The notes beneath the pieces were generated by a model. That model saw only the letters and a program-made list of their open reading frames with translations, searched no databases and was not told the origin of the DNA. Both the position numbers and the translations under genes were made by a program. A stretch of DNA of 8,829 nt, from assembly GCA_023404805.1 (NCBI GenBank), contig JAEYAL010000087.1:1-8829 (forward strand). The letters are read 5' to 3'. Below are positions 5,669-8,829 of the stretch, in pieces. How positions within the stretch are numbered: position 1 is the stretch's first letter; every line of letters begins with the position of its first letter. The stretch comes from Actinomycetes bacterium (GTDB taxonomy: Bacteria > Actinomycetota > Thermoleophilia > Solirubrobacterales > Solirubrobacteraceae).

Positions 5669-6892
5669 GTGGCCACCACGCTGCTGATCTCGGACCTCCA
5701 CCTCGGAGGCCGGCTCAAGAACGACATCCTGCGCGCCCCGCGCCCGCGGGCCGTCCTGAAGGAGCGCCTCGCCGAGGTCGACCGGGTCATCCTGCTCGGC
5801 GACGTCATGGAGTTCCGCCATTCGCCGCAGCGCGACGCGCTGCGGCAGGGCCTGCCGATCCTGTCCGACCTGGCGACGGCCCTGCGGAAGGGGACCGAGG
5901 TCGTGATCGTGCCCGGCAACCACGACTGGTCGCTGCTCGCCGGCTGGAACGCGCACCGCGCGGCGCTCGAAGAGGGGCCGCCGCCGCTCGGTCTCGACGA
6001 GGTGATCAGCGCGGTCGAAGCTTCTGAAGCGGCCGCGGCGATCGAGACGGCGATGAAGCGCCCGGTGGAGTTCCGCTACCCGGGCCTCTGGGTCGAGGAC
6101 GGCGTCTACGCGACGCACGGCCATTACCTCGATGTCCACGCGCTCCTGCCGACCGTCGAGCGCCTCGGCGCGGGCGCGCTGCAGCGCCTGTCCGGCGAGA
6201 TGGTGCCGCTGGCGGCCCGCCCCGCCGACTACGAGCGGGTGCTGGCGCCTTGGTACGCCTTTATCGGCGCCAGCGTCGAACGGCTCTCCGCGAACTCCTC
6301 GACCAAGCGCGCGACGAGCAGCGCGCGGGCCTACGACCGTCTTCGCTCCAAGTCGCCGCGTGCGCAGGCCTTCATGCTCGGCCTCAAAGCCGGCGTCGCC
6401 GCGCTGAACGTGACGGGCATCGGGCCGTTGTCGGCCGAACTGTCAGGCCAGGCGATGATCGCCAGCGCGATGCATGCCATCGACGAGGTCGACGCCCGGC
6501 TCAACATCGGCGCCGACCACCTGATCTTCGGCCACTGCCACCGGCCCGGCCCGCTGCCGACCGACGACGCCGACGCCTGGCTCACCCGCGTCGGAACGCG
6601 GCTCTGGAACACCGGCAACTGGGTCTACGAGCCGCGCTTCCAAACGCCATCGCGGATCGACAGCGCCTACTGGCCGGGCACCGCGATCCTCGCCGACGGC
6701 AGCGGCGTGCCGCGGACCGAGCGGATCCTCACCGAGATGCCGTCGACCGACCTGCTGGGCGACCACGGCGACCTCACCTCGCCGGTGCGGCTCGACCCGC
6801 CGGATGGCGAGACGCCCGCAGACGGCGAGGACGACCTGCGTGGCGGCGGCGAGCCCGCGACGGGCTTGCCCGAGCCCGAGCGGCTGGGTTAG
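5669..6892 (+). CDS. Calcineurin-like metallophosphoesterase
   Basis: This 407-residue protein belongs to the calcineurin-like (MPE) superfamily, binuclear-metal enzymes that cleave phosphomono- or diesters. The five metal-site motifs are all present: DLHLGG (9-14, Asp9 and His11), GDVMEF (44-49, Asp45), GNHDW (83-87), THGHY (149-153) and GHCH (288-291), followed by NTGNW (314-318). A helical insert of about 130 residues (155-285) separates the fourth and fifth motifs. It contains a hydrophobic Gly/Ala-rich stretch (about 236-255) that might contact membrane. The last about 45 residues are a disordered acidic Gly/Pro tail. There is no signal peptide, so it is cytosolic or peripheral. The GTG start is 21 nt after ispH, with GAGG at 5655-5658 as a possible SD. 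The catalytic core begins at once, which supports this start. The fold recalls LpxH-type hydrolases, but lipid A is not expected in this lineage. Substrate unknown. Its last 4 bases overlap the convergent gene. Confidence 0.88.
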   Translation: MATTLLISDLHLGGRLKNDILRAPRPRAVLKERLAEVDRVILLGDVMEFRHSPQRDALRQGLPILSDLATALRKGTEVVIVPGNHDWSLLAGWNAHRAALEEGPPPLGLDEVISAVEASEAAAAIETAMKRPVEFRYPGLWVEDGVYATHGHYLDVHALLPTVERLGAGALQRLSGEMVPLAARPADYERVLAPWYAFIGASVERLSANSSTKRATSSARAYDRLRSKSPRAQAFMLGLKAGVAALNVTGIGPLSAELSGQAMIASAMHAIDEVDARLNIGADHLIFGHCHRPGPLPTDDADAWLTRVGTRLWNTGNWVYEPRFQTPSRIDSAYWPGTAILADGSGVPRTERILTEMPSTDLLGDHGDLTSPVRLDPPDGETPADGEDDLRGGGEPATGLPEPERLG

Positions 6893-7797
6893 ACGCCTGC
6901 GGGCGCGAGGCCCGGCTCGAGCTGGATCGCGTCGCAGACGAGGCCGTCCGACAGGGACAGCTCGGCGAGCGTGCCCTCGCGGTCGAGGCCGTGGTCGACG
7001 AGCAGGTAGGTGCCGTCGCCGTCGGCGGTCACCGAATCTGCTCCGAGCGTCGCAGTTCCGCTGCCGCGCAGCTGGAGCCAGATCGCGCCCGCTGCGTAGT
7101 CGCCGCGGTAGTCGCCGTCGACGGCCTCGGCAGGCTCGGGGGCGACGTAGGGCGTCTCGTCGACGAGCGCCTCGGGGAGGGCGTCGGGCGCGGGCGGCCG
7201 GACGATCAGCCGCGGCTGTTTGGCGGCGGGCACGGCAGCGCCCTGGTCGCAGCTCTCGTCCTCTTCTGGCTCGGTGGCGGGTTCAGCCGCGACAGGTTCC
7301 ACAGCCGCGTCCGGTTGTGACCGGCGCTCGGCGAGTTCGTTCTCGCCATGTTCGACGAGCGCCAGGAGCAGCCGTTCGCCGTCGGCGAAACCGCCGAGGC
7401 CGAAGTGCGCGTCGACGAGCTTCAGCCCCTGATCGAACGTGTACCGCGACGGCACGCCCTTGAGCCCGTAGGCATCGGCGATCAGGAGGTCTTGGTCGAC
7501 GACCACCGGCATGGTGAGCCCGAACCGGGCGACGGCGCGGGCGACGTCTTCGCCGGTCGTCCCGGCGCCTTCGCCGTCGACGTGCACCGCGATAATCCGC
7601 GCGCTCCGCGGGCCATACGCCTCATGCCAGCGCTGCAGCTCGAGCAGCGGCCGGATCGACGCGGCGCGGCGCGAATCCCAGAACGCCACAACCAGCGGGC
7701 GGCCAAGCTGCTTGTCGATGCGGAGCTGCTCGGTGTTGACCCAAGGCAGGCCCCGCGGGAACGGGGGCGCGTGGATGGTTTCGGTGGCCGGACGCAC
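6889..7797 (-). CDS. Thioredoxin-fold protein lacking the redox CxxC, with C-terminal beta domain
   Basis: This 302-residue protein has a TlpA/NHLRC2-type thioredoxin-like domain (about residues 10-150), a Pro/Ala/Glu-rich linker (about 158-225), and a C-terminal domain (about 226-300) of beta-strand pattern resembling the C-terminal sandwich of DipZ-type proteins. The N-terminal run FPRGLPWVNTEQL and the strand PLVVAFW (34-40) match thioredoxin-like relatives. Where W-C-x-x-C should follow, the protein has DSRRAAS (41-47), so both cysteines are gone (Arg44 and Ser47 by my alignment). The cis-proline loop survives as GVPS (114-117). The only cysteines are Cys183 in the linker and Cys288. It should therefore not act as a thiol oxidoreductase and may be a binding or scaffold protein. 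No signal peptide is seen. The GTG start is fixed by an in-frame TAG inside the -10-like TAGCTT just upstream. Its TAA overlaps the phosphoesterase TAG. Confidence 0.8.
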   Translation of the reverse strand: MRPATETIHAPPFPRGLPWVNTEQLRIDKQLGRPLVVAFWDSRRAASIRPLLELQRWHEAYGPRSARIIAVHVDGEGAGTTGEDVARAVARFGLTMPVVVDQDLLIADAYGLKGVPSRYTFDQGLKLVDAHFGLGGFADGERLLLALVEHGENELAERRSQPDAAVEPVAAEPATEPEEDESCDQGAAVPAAKQPRLIVRPPAPDALPEALVDETPYVAPEPAEAVDGDYRGDYAAGAIWLQLRGSGTATLGADSVTADGDGTYLLVDHGLDREGTLAELSLSDGLVCDAIQLEPGLAPAGV

Positions 7798-7803
7798 CGG
7801 CGC

Positions 7804-7809
7804 AAGCTA
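7804..7809 (-). promoter_or_regulatory. -10 element of the thioredoxin-like gene, leaderless arrangement
   Basis: TAGCTT on the minus strand ends 6 nt before the GTG at 7797, the same geometry as at the acyltransferase gene. Its TAG is in frame and blocks any upstream start. The transcript should begin at or next to the GTG. Confidence 0.5.
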
Positions 7810-7822
7810 GCACCCGGGCACG

Positions 7823-7844
7823 GCCCGACCGCAGCCCGACCGCG
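7823..7844. repeat. Two tandem 11-bp repeats upstream of the thioredoxin-like gene
   Basis: GCCCGACCGCA (7823-7833) is followed directly by GCCCGACCGCG (7834-7844), differing only in the last base. The 11-bp period is about one DNA turn. The block sits 13-35 bp upstream of the -10-like site, where a -35 or an activator would bind. It could be a binding site or a chance duplication in GC-rich DNA. Confidence 0.5.
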
Positions 7845-7992
7845 GCCAAGCGGCAATGCGCCTGGAGGGCGAAATACCTCGGCACACCGCAACTTGGGGG
7901 ACCTACATGGGTTCTTGAAGCACTGTGATAGAAGTCACCAACGCTTAGCGCTGCCGCCCCCGCGTTGCGCGCTAATGCCCTGGGACACCCAC

Positions 7993-7997
7993 GGAGG
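7993..7997 (+). promoter_or_regulatory. Strong Shine-Dalgarno of the secreted-protein gene
   Basis: GGAGG lies 6 nt before the ATG at 8004, which is ideal spacing and the best SD in the window. It fixes the start at 8004 rather than an in-frame upstream start at 7965, and suggests strong translation. Confidence 0.75.
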
Positions 7998-8003
7998 ACC
8001 TCG

Positions 8004-8765
8004 ATGAAGAAGATCACCCTGCTCTCTGCTGCCACCGCAGCCGCCTTTGCTCTCGCCCCCGTTGCCGCCAACGCTGCAACGCCCCCCGGCGTGAACCTGG
8101 TCGTCAAGCCGACCTCGTCGACGGCCGGCACGAAGAAGAAGCCGAAGACCGTCGGCTTCACCGTCTCGACCGGCGTCACCGGCGACACCGGCGACGCGAA
8201 GACGAAGCACACCGTCACGCACGCCAAGATCTGGATGTCGAAGGGCATCAAGCTCAACTACAAGGCGTTCCCGGAGTGCGACATCCCGGACGAGGCCCTC
8301 TCGGTCAACGAGGACTGGTGCGCGGCCAACGCTCCGAAGTCGAAGATCGGCTCCGGCAACGCGTCTGCCGACGTCGTTGACGCCGGCTCGCCCGAGGGCA
8401 CGCTGATCCCGTACATCGGCAGCAACAACCGCCTGCTCGTGCAGACGCAGTTCAACTCGCCGGCCGTGATCGACCAGCCGCTCGTCGGCAAGGTCGCCAC
8501 CGCCTCCGGCGACTACTCCTACTCGTTCGACTTCACCGTCCAGTCCGTGCTCCAGGAGCCGGTCGTCGGTGGCTTCGTGCAGCTGAAGGAGTTCAACCTC
8601 AAGTTCGACAAGAAGACCGCCAAGGTTTCGAGCAAGAAGAAGGTTGGCCTCGTCGACCTCGTGTCCTGCCCGAAGGGTGGCTACAAGTTCAAGGCGGAGT
8701 TCACCTTCCGCGACGGCCAGACGGCGACCAAGGAGACGGTCGTCAAGTGCAAGCAGGGCAAGTAG
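8004..8765 (+). CDS. Secreted four-cysteine protein of unknown function (253 aa)
   Basis: This 253-residue protein begins with a clear Sec signal peptide: MKK, a hydrophobic Ala/Leu-rich core (about 5-21), and an ANA site with predicted cleavage after residue 24. The mature part is Lys-, Thr- and Val-rich, has the look of a beta-sheet domain, and has no membrane span or cell-wall sorting signal. Four cysteines at 92 (FPECDIPD), 106 (EDWCAAN), 222 (SCPKGG) and 249 (KCKQGK) could form two disulfides. The segment from Cys92 to about residue 122, ending in SKIGSGNASA, is the most motif-like part. I do not recognise a named family and assign no function. It may be an abundant surface or exoprotein: the SD is excellent, codons are strongly biased to G/C-ending preferred ones (all Lys codons I checked are AAG), and a strong hairpin follows the stop. 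A longer start at 7965 would put an Arg-rich stretch ahead of the signal peptide and is rejected. Confidence 0.82.
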   Translation: MKKITLLSAATAAAFALAPVAANAATPPGVNLVVKPTSSTAGTKKKPKTVGFTVSTGVTGDTGDAKTKHTVTHAKIWMSKGIKLNYKAFPECDIPDEALSVNEDWCAANAPKSKIGSGNASADVVDAGSPEGTLIPYIGSNNRLLVQTQFNSPAVIDQPLVGKVATASGDYSYSFDFTVQSVLQEPVVGGFVQLKEFNLKFDKKTAKVSSKKKVGLVDLVSCPKGGYKFKAEFTFRDGQTATKETVVKCKQGK

Positions 8766-8779
8766 CCCACAGCTCGCAT

Positions 8780-8800
8780 TGAGCCGCCCGAGGCGGCTCA
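8780..8800 (+). terminator. Strong hairpin terminator after the secreted-protein gene
   Basis: TGAGCCGCC (8780-8788) pairs perfectly with GGCGGCTCA (8792-8800) over a CGA loop, a 9-bp stem 14 nt after the stop. The following TCTG is only a hint of a T-tract. Confidence 0.75.
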
Positions 8801-8812
8801 TCTGAGAACCTT

Positions 8813-8829
8813 GCGGGGCGGCCTTCGGG
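8813..8829 (+). terminator. Left arm and loop of a second hairpin cut by the window end
   Basis: The last bases read GCGGGGCGGCC-TTCG-GG. CC-TTCG-GG is the signature of a very stable UUCG tetraloop closed by C-G. The GC-rich arm before it is visible, but the pairing arm lies beyond the window, so this is a prediction of what follows. Confidence 0.4.

Larger units (their letters stand above)
7798..8003. other. Divergent intergenic region with promoters of the thioredoxin-like and secreted-protein genes
   Basis: This 206-bp gap holds no gene I can support. Its left end carries the -10-like site and two tandem 11-mers upstream of the thioredoxin-like gene. The middle (about 7869-7940) is less GC-rich than its surroundings, as expected for a promoter. 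TTGAAG (7915-7920) and the TG-N-GATAGA pattern near 7924-7932 are possible elements for the secreted-protein gene, but I cannot pick one hexamer pair with good spacing. The right end carries that gene's SD. Confidence 0.5.

Noticed and set aside
4673..6139. 488-codon open frame on the minus strand across ispH and the phosphoesterase
   Set aside because: It crosses two well-identified genes on the other strand, and its protein is Arg/Asp/Val/Leu-rich and repetitive, typical of an antisense shadow.
6250..7320. 356-codon open frame on the + strand spanning the phosphoesterase end and the thioredoxin-like gene
   Set aside because: It overlaps two real genes in other frames, is Arg/Ala-rich, and has no domain.
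7965..8003. Upstream in-frame start extending the secreted protein by 13 residues
   Set aside because: It would place an Arg-rich stretch ahead of the signal peptide, and the excellent SD points to the ATG at 8004.
1..8829. Mobile element, CRISPR array, tRNA/rRNA or defence or toxin system
   Set aside because: I looked for transposase motifs, terminal repeats, regular spaced repeats, tRNA-like cloverleaf sequence and known defence domains, and saw none. Base composition and codon use are even across the window.

Overview
The window is high-GC (third codon positions almost all G or C) and gene-dense. It looks like chromosomal core DNA of an actinobacterium. The mix of an IspH/MEP-pathway gene, a WS/DGAT-type acyltransferase, GTG starts, nearly leaderless promoters and lineage-specific secreted or membrane proteins suggests the Thermoleophilia (Solirubrobacter/Conexibacter-like). 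That placement is inference from style, not a database result. I see no mobile element, phage gene, CRISPR array, rRNA or tRNA.

Layout. 1-276 (+): Ala/Ser/Pro-rich C-terminal tail of a gene cut by the window edge. 387-842 (+): unrecognised 151-aa acidic helical protein. 889-1092 (-): small basic 67-aa protein with its own Shine-Dalgarno (SD) site. 1248-1544 (+): MIP18/DUF59 (SufT/PaaD-like) Fe-S assembly factor. 1594-2022 and 2019-3440 (-): a two-gene unit, a WS/DGAT acyltransferase followed by a two-helix membrane protein starting inside the acyltransferase stop (GTGA overlap). 3581-4546 (+): membrane-anchored M28 (glutaminyl-cyclase-like) metallopeptidase. 4688-5647 and 5669-6892 (+): ispH and a calcineurin-like metallophosphoesterase, probably one operon. 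6889-7797 (-): thioredoxin-fold protein without redox cysteines plus a C-terminal beta domain, overlapping the phosphoesterase tail to tail. 8004-8765 (+): exported 253-aa four-cysteine protein with a strong SD and a strong terminator hairpin.

How they fit together. The only clear pathway enzymes are IspH (isoprenoid precursor synthesis, a 4Fe-4S enzyme), the MIP18-type Fe-S assembly factor, and the acyltransferase (storage or envelope lipid). The rest are envelope or unknown proteins, and the genes look like independent short transcription units rather than one dedicated system.

The points most worth a second look are: the M28 enzyme, whose last zinc-ligand histidine appears replaced by aspartate; the thioredoxin-like protein with both CxxC cysteines missing; and a recurring -10-like hexamer 6-9 nt before the start codon of five transcription-unit heads, implying leaderless mRNAs. 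I did not find a convincing multi-gene novel system (defence, toxin or mobile), and I do not claim one.
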